Shown piece by piece: positions 17,950 to 26,728 of a stretch of 64,000 bases of DNA. This DNA is from G958296245 sp965262055. Its GTDB lineage: Bacteria; Chloroflexota; Dehalococcoidia; Lucifugimonadales; G958296245. Position numbers and translations under genes: made by a program. The notes under the pieces are model-generated. The model was given only the letters and a program-made list of their open reading frames with translations. It had not been told where the DNA came from and did not search any database. How positions within the stretch are numbered: the stretch's first letter is position 1; every line of letters begins with the position of its first letter. Location: positions 1,736,001 to 1,800,000 of the forward strand of contig CBDHEI010000002.1 of the NCBI GenBank assembly GCA_965262055.1, written 5' to 3'.

Positions 17950-18801
17950 ATGAGGACCACGATACGCAGCATCAAGGCCATGAAGCGCAAGAGCCAGAAG
18001 ATCGCGATGGTTACGGCGTACGACGCCACCTCAGCGGCGATCGTCGAACGCGCCGGAATCCCGGTCGTGCTGGTCGGGGACAGCCTCGGCAACGTCATGC
18101 TGGGCCACGGCGATACCCTGCCGGTGACGATGGACGACATGGTCCACCACGTCAGGGCGGTCGTGCGAGGCACTGAGAAGGCCCACGTGGTGGCTGACCT
18201 TCCCTTCATGAGCTACCAGGCCAGCGTCGAGGACGCGGTGCGCAACTCCGGGCGCATGCTCCAGGAGGGCGGCGCGCAGTCGGTCAAGCTGGAGGGCGGT
18301 GAGCGCCTAGCCGGGACGGTCGAGCGCATCGTCGGGGCCGGCATTCCCGTCATGGGGCACATCGGATTCACCCCCCAGTCGGTGAACCAGATCGGGGGAT
18401 ACCGCGTGCAGGGCAAGACGTCCAGGACGGCTGAGGCGCTGATGGAAGACGCGCTGGCGCTGGAATCGGCCGGCGCGTACTCGTTGGTGCTGGAGCTGAT
18501 GGCCGCACCGGTGGCCAGAATGATAACCGAGCGGCTCTCCATCCCGACCATCGGAATCGGCGCGGGCGTCCACTGCGATGGGCAGGTGCAGGTGCTGCAC
18601 GACATGCTGGGGCTGCTGCCGGAACCCCGGAAGCACGCGCGCCGCTACGCGGAGATAGGCGATGCGATGGCGCATGCGGTCGCCGAATACGCTGACGACG
18701 TGCAGTCCGGCCGCTTTCCCACGGACGCGGAGAGCTTCGGTACCGAAGAGAGCATCCTAGCCGGGCTTGCGGAGGACATCCTCCAGCAGCAGACCGCCTG
18801 A
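17950..18801 (+). CDS. panB: 3-methyl-2-oxobutanoate hydroxymethyltransferase
   Basis: This 283-residue TIM-barrel enzyme adds a hydroxymethyl group from methylene-tetrahydrofolate to 2-oxoisovalerate, the first step of pantothenate synthesis. Signature blocks are MVTAYDATSA, LVGDSLGNVMLGH, DLPFMSYQ, VKLEGGER, GHIGFTPQS and PTIGIGAG. GGGGAGG precedes the ATG with good spacing. panC and panD are not nearby. Confidence 0.96.
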   Translation: MRTTIRSIKAMKRKSQKIAMVTAYDATSAAIVERAGIPVVLVGDSLGNVMLGHGDTLPVTMDDMVHHVRAVVRGTEKAHVVADLPFMSYQASVEDAVRNSGRMLQEGGAQSVKLEGGERLAGTVERIVGAGIPVMGHIGFTPQSVNQIGGYRVQGKTSRTAEALMEDALALESAGAYSLVLELMAAPVARMITERLSIPTIGIGAGVHCDGQVQVLHDMLGLLPEPRKHARRYAEIGDAMAHAVAEYADDVQSGRFPTDAESFGTEESILAGLAEDILQQQTA

Positions 18802-18828
18802 CCGGCGGTTACAGGCGCTCCGGCCGGA

Positions 18829-19086
18829 ATGGAGGCACATGCTTTGGACGCGGTTGGCGACGGCGATGAAGCGCTGAGACTGCTTGTGGTGTTCGAGACC
18901 GACGAGGACGGCTGGGAGGTGGCTAGCTGCCCGACCCTTCCGGGGTGTCACAGCCAGGGCCGGACGCGGAGTGAGGCGCTGTCAAACATAAGAGAGGCCA
19001 TCAGGGGCTACCTAGCGAGTATGCGCGAGCACGGAGCACCTGCGCCCTCCTCGTCCGAATTCGAAGTCGTCGAAGTGACCGGCTAG
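18829..19086 (+). CDS. HicB-like protein without a HicA partner
   Basis: 85 residues with the HicB-like fold pattern: VVFETDEDGWEVASCPTLPGCHSQGRTRSEALSNIREAIRGYL, given here across its whole conserved region. HicB proteins are antitoxins that sequester the mRNA-cleaving toxin HicA, but many are solitary. No HicA-like frame lies on either side. It follows panB by 28 bp on the same strand. The start is the ATG at 18829; no strong ribosome site is visible. Confidence 0.75.
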   Translation: MEAHALDAVGDGDEALRLLVVFETDEDGWEVASCPTLPGCHSQGRTRSEALSNIREAIRGYLASMREHGAPAPSSSEFEVVEVTG

Positions 19087-19193
19087 CCTAATGTAATCCT
19101 CTAGCATACAGTGAGTCTCAGCCCCGACTCCGCCGGTGATTCGGCAAAACTTCGGGCCTTCGTTCCTAAACCAAAGTGCAGAATAGATGGCCT

Positions 19194-19787
19194 ATGAAGA
19201 GGTTAGCCAAGACCGTGTGGAGAAGCTACAAGATTGAGGCCGTTCTGTTCATTGTTGGTCTTTGTTTCTCAGGCGTACTCATCTATTACACACTTCCTGG
19301 CCTGCTCACTCTCAGCGATACCATACAGACGATCACTCTAATCTTCTTGGTTATTTTCACAGTATCCTACGCCATGTCCACGCGTAGGATATACGAAATT
19401 GCCTTGAATGCCGAAAGGAATGCCGTAGTTCCGATTATTGACTTGACTGCCGAAGTAACTACTCAAGATCAGATACGCATTTCGTATCAAAATATTGGCA
19501 GAGGCCCAGCGCTGAACCTCAGAATCTGGTTGGAACTAGAATATGATAAACAGTTTGAATATCTGAAGAGCGAAGAGATGAAGAACACGAACTATCGTGC
19601 CGCTCTCGGAGTGGGTCAAGATGGAGACCTTGAATGGGACACCAGCGAAGGGATATTACCCACTCGTACCTCTGGATTTGACATAGTAGCTGAGTACTCT
19701 GACGTGTTCCGACAACGTTTCATGTCGAAGCTTGTGCTAATCAATCCTTACGACCAAGAGTTCAACTTCAGGAAGGTAGAGCAGTAG
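19194..19787 (+). CDS. Hypothetical membrane-anchored protein
   Basis: 197 residues from the ATG at 19194. Two hydrophobic helices near the N-terminus (about residues 12-32 and 38-60) are followed by a soluble domain of about 135 residues rich in beta-type sequence (VVPIIDLTAEV...QIRISYQNIGRGPALNLRIW). I do not recognise a family. Base composition is clearly more AT-rich than in panB or dapA, suggesting recent acquisition together with the next two loci. Confidence 0.65.
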   Translation: MKRLAKTVWRSYKIEAVLFIVGLCFSGVLIYYTLPGLLTLSDTIQTITLIFLVIFTVSYAMSTRRIYEIALNAERNAVVPIIDLTAEVTTQDQIRISYQNIGRGPALNLRIWLELEYDKQFEYLKSEEMKNTNYRAALGVGQDGDLEWDTSEGILPTRTSGFDIVAEYSDVFRQRFMSKLVLINPYDQEFNFRKVEQ

Positions 19788-19790
19788 GGG

Positions 19791-19988
19791 ATGCGGACTT
19801 ATCAGCAGATCGCCGAATGTGTACGGCGTCGCACCGGACGGGCAGTCAAGACCTGCTAGATCGTGGAAGTCAAGCGCGAATTGGGTTTGACGACACGTGT
19901 GGCGTGGAATCGTGGGCTAGGACGGGGAGCGCCACCGTGTCCAGAGGTTTACAGAGAGGCGATCAAACACTGTCTGGCGAAGTCCTGA
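19791..19988 (+). pseudogene. Small conserved-hypothetical gene interrupted by an in-frame TAG
   Basis: A 66-codon frame starts at ATG 19791 (RTYQQIAECVRRRTGRAVKT) and ends at TGA 19986-19988, with one TAG at 19857-19859 after KTC. The downstream part (IVEVKRELGLTTRVAWNRG, then CPEVYREAIKHC) continues in the same frame. From memory, relatives have Trp in the KTCWI position, so the TAG fits a single TGG-to-TAG change. The function of this family is unknown to me. The frame opens four bases after the preceding stop. Confidence 0.6.
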
Positions 19989-20143
19989 GTATCGGCGAGT
20001 CCCTCGGGGAAATCCTACGAAATGGGAGTTTTCAGATGGAGCCACTGCCTGGTACGAGATGGCGTCCGATACGCTCACGATCGGCGACTACCTAAGGGAG
20101 ACCTTGCCGAAGCCGGGGCGGCTTGAGAGAGGAGTTCAGCTTG

Positions 20144-20620
20144 ATGCGTAAGTCCAAGTTTCGAGACGTCATAGACAAGATGCCTAGGGACATGGAGAAG
20201 CTTAAGGACTGCGAGGCCATAGCCATGTACACCAAGGCTGACCGGCGGGCGCTACGCAGCAAGCTCCCTGCCAGCAAAGGAGTTTACGTTCTATACGAGC
20301 GAGAGGCTCCGATGTACGTAGGCCGTTCAGACAAACTCGCGGACCGACTGCTGGAGCATAGTCGGCCAAGCGGCGGCTCCGAGACTGCGACGTTCGCTTT
20401 CAACATCGCTAAGGAAGAGTTCCGCGACGCGGCGTCCATGTCCAGAAAGGACCTGGAGAATAACAAGGACTTCCAACGGCATTACATAGCAGCTAAAGAG
20501 CGTGTCAGGAAAATGGAAGTACGCGTCGTTGAGGTTGCAGGCCCGATTGAACAGACGATTCTTGAGGTCTACGCACATATTGAACTGGGCACACCGTTCA
20601 ACAGCTTCGAGAACCATTAG
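20144..20620 (+). CDS. GIY-YIG domain protein
   Basis: 158 residues from the ATG at 20144, preceded by GAGAGGAG with suitable spacing. The GIY-YIG core is seen as KGVYVLYE (about residue 46) and MYVGRSDKLADRLLEH, with a C-terminal acidic/aromatic segment (QTILEVYAHIELGTPFNSFE) that matches the last catalytic element. GIY-YIG domains are nucleases found in repair enzymes, homing endonucleases and restriction enzymes. It lies in the AT-richer patch with the interrupted small gene, so a role in a small mobile or defence cassette is possible. Specificity is unknown. Confidence 0.75.
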   Translation: MRKSKFRDVIDKMPRDMEKLKDCEAIAMYTKADRRALRSKLPASKGVYVLYEREAPMYVGRSDKLADRLLEHSRPSGGSETATFAFNIAKEEFRDAASMSRKDLENNKDFQRHYIAAKERVRKMEVRVVEVAGPIEQTILEVYAHIELGTPFNSFENH

Positions 20621-20771
20621 GGGAACCGGCTTTGACAGCTCCAAACTGACCAAGTCTTCTTGGAGAGTCCGCATAAGGCTCACGCCGACCCTGACAATCC
20701 AGCCCTGTCGTCGTCCAGGATGCGGAGACGGGTAAGCCGCTGGTCTGGCGCCACCAACTGAGGAGTGCGGG

Positions 20772-21662
20772 CTAGATGGGCAGGTCCATCTCGTATTGGT
20801 CCATGACGGGGTCGAACTTGGCGCGGAAGGCTTCGTCGGCCTCGACCATGGGGAGCCTGGGCTTGCCGGCTTCGAAGCCGGCGCGGTTGACTGCGTACTT
20901 GACGGGTACGGGGTTGGTGACCCAGAAGAGCGCCTTGAAGATCGGCAGCATGCGCCGGTGCTCCCTGGCGGCGCTCTCCACGTCGCCCTCCAGGACCATG
21001 CCCATCATGGCCTTGATCTGGTCGCCCATGACGTTTGAGGCGACGCTGACGATGCCGTAGCCCCCGACGCACATGATCGGGAAGGTCTCGTCGTCGTTGC
21101 CGGACCAGACGTTGAAGCCGTCCGGGGCGGCGTCGATGATCTGGGTGATCTGGACGTAGTCGCTCGACGCCTCCTTGACCCCGACGATGTTGTCGATCTC
21201 GGCCAGGCGCAGCGTCGTCTCCGCCTCCATGTTCAGGGAGGTGCGGGTAGGCACGTTGTAGAGGATCCCGGGCAGGCTCGTTGCCTCGGCTATGGCCTTG
21301 AAGTGCTGGTAGAGCCCCTCCTGCTGGGGCTTGTTGTAGGCGGGCACTGTTAGAAGCAAACAGTCGGCCCCCACCTTCTCGGCTTCCTGGGAGAGCTCGA
21401 CGGACTTGCGGTGGTTGTTGTCGGTGGTGCCGGCGACGACTGCGGCGTTGTTGCCCACGGCGTCCTTGACCTCTCCGAACAGCCGGAGCCTCTCCTCGTC
21501 GGTCATTGACGGCGCCTCGCCGGTTGTGCCGCCGATGACTAGGCCGTCGCTGCCCGATCTCACGAGTCCCTTGGCCAGCTTGCGCGCCTGGCCGTAGTCC
21601 ACCTCGCCCTCCGCGTCGAAGGGCGTGATCATCGCGGTTAGAAGCCTTCCTATCTCGGTCAT
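20772..21662 (-). CDS. dapA: 4-hydroxy-tetrahydrodipicolinate synthase
   Basis: This 296-residue class I aldolase condenses aspartate semialdehyde with pyruvate. Motifs are LTAMITPFD, GGTTGEAPSM, the catalytic tyrosine in PGILYNVPTRTS, and the Schiff-base lysine in VGVKEASSD. AGGAGGGG precedes the ATG at 21662. It is the last gene of dapB-asd-dapA on the minus strand, which supports this role over other DapA-family lyases such as the one at 35.7 kb. Confidence 0.95.
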   Translation of the reverse strand: MTEIGRLLTAMITPFDAEGEVDYGQARKLAKGLVRSGSDGLVIGGTTGEAPSMTDEERLRLFGEVKDAVGNNAAVVAGTTDNNHRKSVELSQEAEKVGADCLLLTVPAYNKPQQEGLYQHFKAIAEATSLPGILYNVPTRTSLNMEAETTLRLAEIDNIVGVKEASSDYVQITQIIDAAPDGFNVWSGNDDETFPIMCVGGYGIVSVASNVMGDQIKAMMGMVLEGDVESAAREHRRMLPIFKALFWVTNPVPVKYAVNRAGFEAGKPRLPMVEADEAFRAKFDPVMDQYEMDLPI

Positions 21663-21728
21663 TGCTTGTCCCCTCCTAGTGCAGCTTCCGGATGGTCTGG
21701 GAGTCCTGTGCATTGTCCAAGGATCTGA

Positions 21729-21748
21729 ATTCCCGCTTTCGCGGGAAT
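21729..21748. repeat. Short hairpin repeat (ATTCCCGC/GCGGGAAT)
   Basis: ATTCCCGC-TTTC-GCGGGAAT followed by GACGG. This REP-like hairpin is common between bacterial genes. Here it lies in the gap between asd and dapA, where it could act as an mRNA-stability or partial-termination element. Confidence 0.65.
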
Positions 21749-21818
21749 GACGGTGAATGGCCGGTGGGTTCACCCTTGTCATGGAGTCGGCATTGGGCCA
21801 TGGGGTATGGATTCGGCT

Positions 21819-22844
21819 TCAGGTTCTGGCGGGCAGAAGGTCCCGTCGCAACGCCTCCTCGGCGATCTGAATCGCGTTCGTCGCGGCGCCTTTCCTCAGG
21901 TTGTCGCTCACCAGCCACAGCGCTATGCCGTTGGTTGTAGACACGTCCTGCCGGATGCGTCCCACGAAGACGTCGTCCTTGCCCTCCGCGTCGACAGGCA
22001 TCGGATATACGGACGATGCGGGGTCGTCCAGGACGGTGATGCCCGGCGCCGCGTCAAGCACCTCCCGCGCCTCGCCGGGGCTGATGCTATGCTCGAACTC
22101 GATGTGGGCGGCCTCGGCGTGGGCGACCATGACCGGCACCCTGACGCAGGTGGCCGAGATGGGCAGGTAGGGCAGGTGCATGATTTTGCGCGTCTCGTTG
22201 GTCATCTTCATCTCCTCCTGCGTGTAGCCGTTCGGGAGGAACGACTCGATCTGCGGCAGGAGGTTGAACGCGATCCGGTGGGGATAGACCGACGGGCTGG
22301 CCTCGTCTCCTCCTAGCACCTGGCCGCTCTGTGCCGTGAGCTCTTCCATGGCTGCGGCGCCCGTCCCGGAGACCGATTGGTAGGTGTCTACGACGACGCG
22401 GGAGATCGGAACGGCGTCGTTTAGCGGCTTGAGGACCATCACGAGCTGCGTTGTGGAGCAGTTCGGCACGGAGACGATGCCGTTGTGGTCTTCCAGGTCG
22501 TTGCCGTTTACCTCTGGCACGACCAGCGGCACGTCGGGGTCCATGCGGAAGGCCGAGCTCTTGTCCACTACGAAGGCGCCCGCCCCCGCGGCCATAGGGG
22601 CAAGCTCGCGGCTGATGCCGCTTCCCGCCGCGATGAATACGATGTCGACCTCGGAGAAGAGCTCAGGCGAGGGCGCCTCTACGGTCAGCCGGTGGCCGTT
22701 GAGGGCGACCTCCTTGCCAACAGAGCGCTCCGACGCGCACAGTCTGACCTCGCCGACCGGAAAGCGCCCCTCCTCCAGGATGCCGAGGAAGACCTTCCCT
22801 ACGGCGCCCGTCGCTCCGACTAAGGCTATTCTTGGCCCGTCCAC
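21819..22844 (-). CDS. asd: Aspartate-semialdehyde dehydrogenase
   Basis: This 341-residue enzyme reduces aspartyl phosphate to the semialdehyde. It has the NADP-binding GATGAVGKVFL, the catalytic cysteine in SVPNCSTTQLV and the substrate-binding block around DTYQSVSGTG. The GTG start at 22844 has GGAGG four bases upstream. It is the middle gene of dapB-asd-dapA and uses the product of lysC, encoded about 20 kb away. Confidence 0.96.
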   Translation of the reverse strand: MDGPRIALVGATGAVGKVFLGILEEGRFPVGEVRLCASERSVGKEVALNGHRLTVEAPSPELFSEVDIVFIAAGSGISRELAPMAAGAGAFVVDKSSAFRMDPDVPLVVPEVNGNDLEDHNGIVSVPNCSTTQLVMVLKPLNDAVPISRVVVDTYQSVSGTGAAAMEELTAQSGQVLGGDEASPSVYPHRIAFNLLPQIESFLPNGYTQEEMKMTNETRKIMHLPYLPISATCVRVPVMVAHAEAAHIEFEHSISPGEAREVLDAAPGITVLDDPASSVYPMPVDAEGKDDVFVGRIRQDVSTTNGIALWLVSDNLRKGAATNAIQIAEEALRRDLLPART

Positions 22845-22920
22845 TTCGCCTCCAGCCTCATTTCGGATGGAGAAATGATACCACTTCGGCGGTCCGAGTA
22901 TTGACGCTCTGACGGTACCG

Positions 22921-23712
22921 CTAAAGGCCCATGATCTTGTCGAGGCCGACGGTCAGGCCGGGGTTGGAGACGACGTGGCGGACGGCCATGGCGACGCCCG
23001 GCATGAAGCTCTCGCGATTGATCGAGTCGTGGCGTATGGTGAGGGTCTGGCCAAGTGCGCCCAGCACGAGCTGGTGGTGGGCTGTCAGGCCGGGCATGCG
23101 GGCGCTGTGGATCACGACGCCCTGGGAGGTCCCCCCGCGTGTGCCCGGGATGATCTCCTTCTCGGCTTGGGGCGCCGTGAAGTCGCCTCCCTTGCCCTCG
23201 GCGGCGGCCTTGGCTATGGCGATAGCGGTGCCCGACGGGGCGTCGATCTTCATCTCGTGGTGCAGTTCGGTCAGGTCGGCGTAGTCGAAGTAGGGGGCCG
23301 CCACGCGGGCGAGGTGGGCCATCAGCACGGCGCCGAAGGCGAAGTTGGGCGCGATGAATACGCCGACCCCGTGGCTCCGCGCCAGGTCCCCGGCCTCCTC
23401 GAACCCGGCGTCCGGGATGCCGGTCGAGCCTACGACGACGTTGACCCCCTCTGGCGCGGCGCTGCGTATGGCGTCCAGCGCGCCCTCGGCGTTGGTGAAG
23501 TCGACCACGACCTGGGTGCCTCCGAGGACGTAGAGCAGCGAGCTGGAGATGGGGATCGAGCCGGAGCCGTCGGGCAAGTCCATGGAATCGCTTTCCACCT
23601 TGGGGTCGGCCCCGCCCACAGGCACCATGTCCGGCTCCCTGCACATCGCGCGGAGCACTTCCTGCCCCATCCGTCCGCTGACGCCGTTCACAACGACATT
23701 GATCGACGACAT
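22921..23712 (-). CDS. dapB: 4-hydroxy-tetrahydrodipicolinate reductase
   Basis: 263 residues. The N-terminal nucleotide-binding loop is VNGVSGRMGQEVL. The catalytic region has ELHHEMKIDAPSGTA, with the conserved His-His and Lys. It reduces the DapA product on the lysine/diaminopimelate branch. GGAGG precedes the ATG at 23712 by seven bases. It is the first gene of the operon, about 76 bp before asd. Confidence 0.95.
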   Translation of the reverse strand: MSSINVVVNGVSGRMGQEVLRAMCREPDMVPVGGADPKVESDSMDLPDGSGSIPISSSLLYVLGGTQVVVDFTNAEGALDAIRSAAPEGVNVVVGSTGIPDAGFEEAGDLARSHGVGVFIAPNFAFGAVLMAHLARVAAPYFDYADLTELHHEMKIDAPSGTAIAIAKAAAEGKGGDFTAPQAEKEIIPGTRGGTSQGVVIHSARMPGLTAHHQLVLGALGQTLTIRHDSINRESFMPGVAMAVRHVVSNPGLTVGLDKIMGL

Positions 23713-23740
23713 GATGCTGCCTCCGTAGTGTCCCAAAAGC

Positions 23741-23768
23741 GAAGGTTCCCACGTCCGTGGGAACCTTC
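23741..23768 (-). terminator. Intrinsic terminator after pnp
   Basis: A perfect 13-bp stem (GAAGGTTCCCACG and its complement) with a minimal loop is followed on the minus strand by GCTTTTG. It lies between the pnp stop and dapB, so it closes the rpsO-pnp transcript. Confidence 0.8.
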
Positions 23769-23826
23769 AGGATAGAGCTATCGTCGTGTCACGTCCAGAC
23801 CCACGGCCCTAGGACGGCCGGGGCTG

Positions 23827-26127
23827 CTAGCGCCGGTCGGGTCTGGGGCCCCGGCCGGACCTGTAGCCGCCTCTGCCGCCTCCGCCGCCTCCGCCGCCCC
23901 TGGAACCTCCTCCGCCCTGGCGCGGCCTGTCGTCGCCGGGACGGCTCTCGCCCCTCGGCCTGCCGTTGCCGTAGCGCGGCGGGCCGTCATCCGTTCTGGC
24001 CGGAGGGGGGCCGGCCGGTCTAGACTCGCCGCCCTCGCCCTCCGCTTCATCGTCCGCAAGCAGCGCGCGCCGTGAAAGGGCGATCTTCCCGGTCACCGGG
24101 TCGACGCTCTTGACCATCACCGTAATCTCTTCGCCAAGCTGCACTACGTCCTCAACGCTGGGGACGCGGTAGTTGGCCAGCTCGCTGATGTGGACCAATC
24201 CGTCCTTTCCGGGCAGGATCTCGACGAAGGCGCCGAAGTCCAGGATGCGAACCACCTTGCCCGTGTATATCTCGCCGGTCTTGGCTTCCCTGGTCAGCGC
24301 TTTGACCATGTCGATGGCCTTCTGGGCCGCCTCCCGGTCGATCGCGCCGATGAACACCGTGCCGTCGTCCTGCACGTCCACCGTGGCATTGGTCTCCTCC
24401 ACGATGCCGCGTATCGTCTTGCCGCCGGGGCCGATGACCGCGCCGATCTTGTCCACGGGGATGGAGATGCGGGTCAGCCTGGGGGCGTAGTCGCTGACGT
24501 CCGAGCGCGGGCTGGATATGGTCTGCGCCATGCGGTCGAGGATGGTCAGCCGGGCTTCCTTGGCCTGGGCCAGGGCCTGCTCTACGACCTCGAAGCCGAT
24601 GTTCTGGACCTTGATGTCCAGCTGGATGGCCGTTATGCCCTCAGCCGTGCCGGCCACCTTGAAGTCCATGTCTCCGATATGATCTTCCATGCCCTGAATG
24701 TCCGTCAGGGTCTCGAAGCGACCGTTCTCGCCGGTCACCAGACCGACTGAGATGCCGGCCACCGGCCTCTTGATGGGAACGCCGGCGTCCATGAGGGCCA
24801 GCGTACCGGCGCAGGCGCTGCCCATGGAGGTGCTGCCGTTGGAGGCGAGGGCCTCTGCGACGACGCGTATCGTGTAGGGGAAGTCCTCCTCGCTCGGCAA
24901 CACCGGGATCAGCGCCTTTTCCGCCAGGGCTCCGTGGCCGATGTCGCGGCGGCCCGGGGAGCCCACGCGCTTTGTCTCTCCGGTGCTGAACGGCGGGAAG
25001 TTGTAGTGCAGCAGGAACCGTCTCGACTCGTCTGGGCTGAGGGTGTCGATCTTCTGGGCGTCGCCTACCGAGCCGAGGGTCGCGATGCCAAGTATCTGCG
25101 TCTCGCCCCGCTGGAAGAGGCCGCTGCCGTGGGTCCGGGGCAGGAGTCCCACATCGCAGTCCAGAGGGCGTATCTCCTTGAGGCCGCGCCCGTCGGGGCG
25201 CTGGCCCGTGTCCAGCACTCGCTTGCGGAACTCCGCTGAGACGGCGGCCTCGAACGCCTCCTCAATGTCGTCCTCCTCGAACCGCTCTCCGAGCTTGCCG
25301 ACCAGGTCGTGCTTCAAGCCGGAGAGCCGGGAAGACTGCTCCGTCTTGCCTATTCCGGGCTCGAAGGCGTGGGATAGCCCGTCGCCGAGCAGCCCGTTGA
25401 CCTCCTCGGCCACCCCGGCAGGCATCTCCGGCGCGGTGAACTTGACCTTCTCCCTGCCGGCCGCCCTGACGAGCTCGTCCTGCAGCTCGACGAGCTTCAG
25501 GTTGGTCTCCTGAGCCAGCTTGATGGCGTCAACGACGACCTCTTCCGACAACTCGTGAGCGCCAGCCTCCATCATCAGCACGCCCTCGCGAGTGCCCGCG
25601 ACGACGAGGTCGAGGCTGCTCTCCGCCGACTGCTGGTAGGTTGGGTTGACTACGAATTCGCCGTCAACGTAGCCGACGCGGGTGATGCCGAGGGGGCCGC
25701 CGAAGGGTATGTCTGAGATGGACAGGGCTGCAGAAGCGCCAGCGACAGAGAGGATGTCCAGGGGGTTCTCCATGTCCGCCGAGAGCGGCGTGGTGATGAT
25801 CTGGGTCTCGTTGCGGAAGCCCTTTGGGAAGAGGGGCCGGATGGGCCTGTCGGTCAGCCGGTCGATCAGGACGGCGTCGGTGCTGGGCCGTCCCTCCCTG
25901 CGGAAGAAGCTTCCGGGGATCTTGCCCCTGGCGTAGAGGCGGTCCTCGAAGTCGACGGTGAGCGGGAAGAAGTCGATGCCTTCCCTGGGCTTGCTCATCG
26001 TCGCCGTGACGAGCACGACCGACTCTCCGTAGGTGACGAGGACGGAGCCGTTGGCCAGCTTTGCCAGCCGGCCGGTCTCCATCGTTAACGTGCGTGATCC
26101 GATTTGGGTCTGAAAGGTTGATGGCAT
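23827..26127 (-). CDS. pnp: Polyribonucleotide nucleotidyltransferase with an RGG-rich tail
   Basis: 766 residues. Two RNase PH domains (GREGIDFFPLTVDFEDRLYARGKIPGSFFRREG is split across the first core; the second has FPYTIRVVAEALASNGSTSM), then a KH domain (IGAVIGPGGKTIRGI) and an S1 domain (GKVVRILDFGAFVEILPGKDGLVH). It degrades RNA 3'-5' with phosphate as part of RNA turnover. The last 65 residues are Gly/Arg/Pro-rich, with RGG-type repeats after the S1 domain, which may add RNA-binding capacity. It follows rpsO, the classic arrangement, with a terminator-like hairpin in the gap. Confidence 0.96.
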   Translation of the reverse strand: MPSTFQTQIGSRTLTMETGRLAKLANGSVLVTYGESVVLVTATMSKPREGIDFFPLTVDFEDRLYARGKIPGSFFRREGRPSTDAVLIDRLTDRPIRPLFPKGFRNETQIITTPLSADMENPLDILSVAGASAALSISDIPFGGPLGITRVGYVDGEFVVNPTYQQSAESSLDLVVAGTREGVLMMEAGAHELSEEVVVDAIKLAQETNLKLVELQDELVRAAGREKVKFTAPEMPAGVAEEVNGLLGDGLSHAFEPGIGKTEQSSRLSGLKHDLVGKLGERFEEDDIEEAFEAAVSAEFRKRVLDTGQRPDGRGLKEIRPLDCDVGLLPRTHGSGLFQRGETQILGIATLGSVGDAQKIDTLSPDESRRFLLHYNFPPFSTGETKRVGSPGRRDIGHGALAEKALIPVLPSEEDFPYTIRVVAEALASNGSTSMGSACAGTLALMDAGVPIKRPVAGISVGLVTGENGRFETLTDIQGMEDHIGDMDFKVAGTAEGITAIQLDIKVQNIGFEVVEQALAQAKEARLTILDRMAQTISSPRSDVSDYAPRLTRISIPVDKIGAVIGPGGKTIRGIVEETNATVDVQDDGTVFIGAIDREAAQKAIDMVKALTREAKTGEIYTGKVVRILDFGAFVEILPGKDGLVHISELANYRVPSVEDVVQLGEEITVMVKSVDPVTGKIALSRRALLADDEAEGEGGESRPAGPPPARTDDGPPRYGNGRPRGESRPGDDRPRQGGGGSRGGGGGGGGRGGYRSGRGPRPDRR

Positions 26128-26173
26128 GTGGTAGCTAGGACCTCCTGGGTCGATGAGGGAACTCTTGGAGAAA

Positions 26174-26205
26174 AGAAGATAGTCCCACCGGGGGGACTAT
26201 CTTCT
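26174..26205 (-). terminator. Hairpin plus T-run between rpsO and pnp, overlapping the rpsO stop
   Basis: A 13-bp stem (AGAAGATAGTCCC/GGGACTATCTTCT) with a 6-base loop is followed on the minus strand by TTTTCTCC. The stem starts within the last two codons and stop of rpsO. It looks like an intrinsic terminator that would partly stop transcription before pnp, or an RNase III-type processing site as known between rpsO and pnp in E. coli. Confidence 0.75.
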
Positions 26206-26466
26206 GAGTCCGAGTCTGGCGATGATGGACCGATAACGGCCTAGGTCTGTGCGATTGAGATACTTGAGCAGCCGACGCCTCTTGCCGACGAGGCCCAACA
26301 GGCCGCGCCGGGTAGATTCGTCGTGATGGTGGAACCTCAGATGCTCGGTAAGACCGCTAATCCGGCTGGTGATGATGGCCACCTGCACCTCGGGGGAGCC
26401 GGTGTCGCCATCTTTGGTCTGATATTCCTGGATTACTGACTGTATATCTGTAGTAGCTGATCCCAT
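26197..26466 (-). CDS. rpsO: 30S ribosomal protein S15
   Basis: 89 residues, the normal S15 length. The hallmark stretch DTGSPEVQVAIITSRISGLTEHL is followed by HHHDESTRRGLLGLVGKRRRLLKYL. It binds 16S rRNA early in 30S assembly. The ATG at 26466 has only a weak ribosome site. A strong promoter lies about 0.4 kb upstream, leaving a long leader that could be regulatory. Confidence 0.97.
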   Translation of the reverse strand: MGSATTDIQSVIQEYQTKDGDTGSPEVQVAIITSRISGLTEHLRFHHHDESTRRGLLGLVGKRRRLLKYLNRTDLGRYRSIIARLGLRR

Positions 26467-26696
26467 CCGCGTCGCGTTGGTTACTCAATGCTCCCTTTGA
26501 TTTCAGTATGAGTCTACCACATGACGGTCCGCCCCGGCAACGCGGATTTACCGCTCGCGGATGTTATGCCGCGCGATATGAGGCGAATCGGCATGCCGGC
26601 GGCGGCTCCCATCCCTTCTACTCGGCGGGACGGGAAGGGGGACCGGCGCTTCCGGGCCGCCTTTGGAGGGGTATGGTTGGGGGCCTACCCCCGAAA

Positions 26697-26728
26697 AAGT
26701 GTTCCATTCTGTTCCATCTTGTTCCGTT
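26697..26728. repeat. Short tandem TGTTCCA-type array
   Basis: Three copies of TGTTCC(A/G) spaced about 9-10 bp (GTGTTCCATTC, TGTTCCATC, TTGTTCCG), with a partial inverse (GGAACAGAATTGGGACA) about 100 bp to the right. It lies in the leader between the 26.9-kb promoter and rpsO. Confidence 0.45.
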
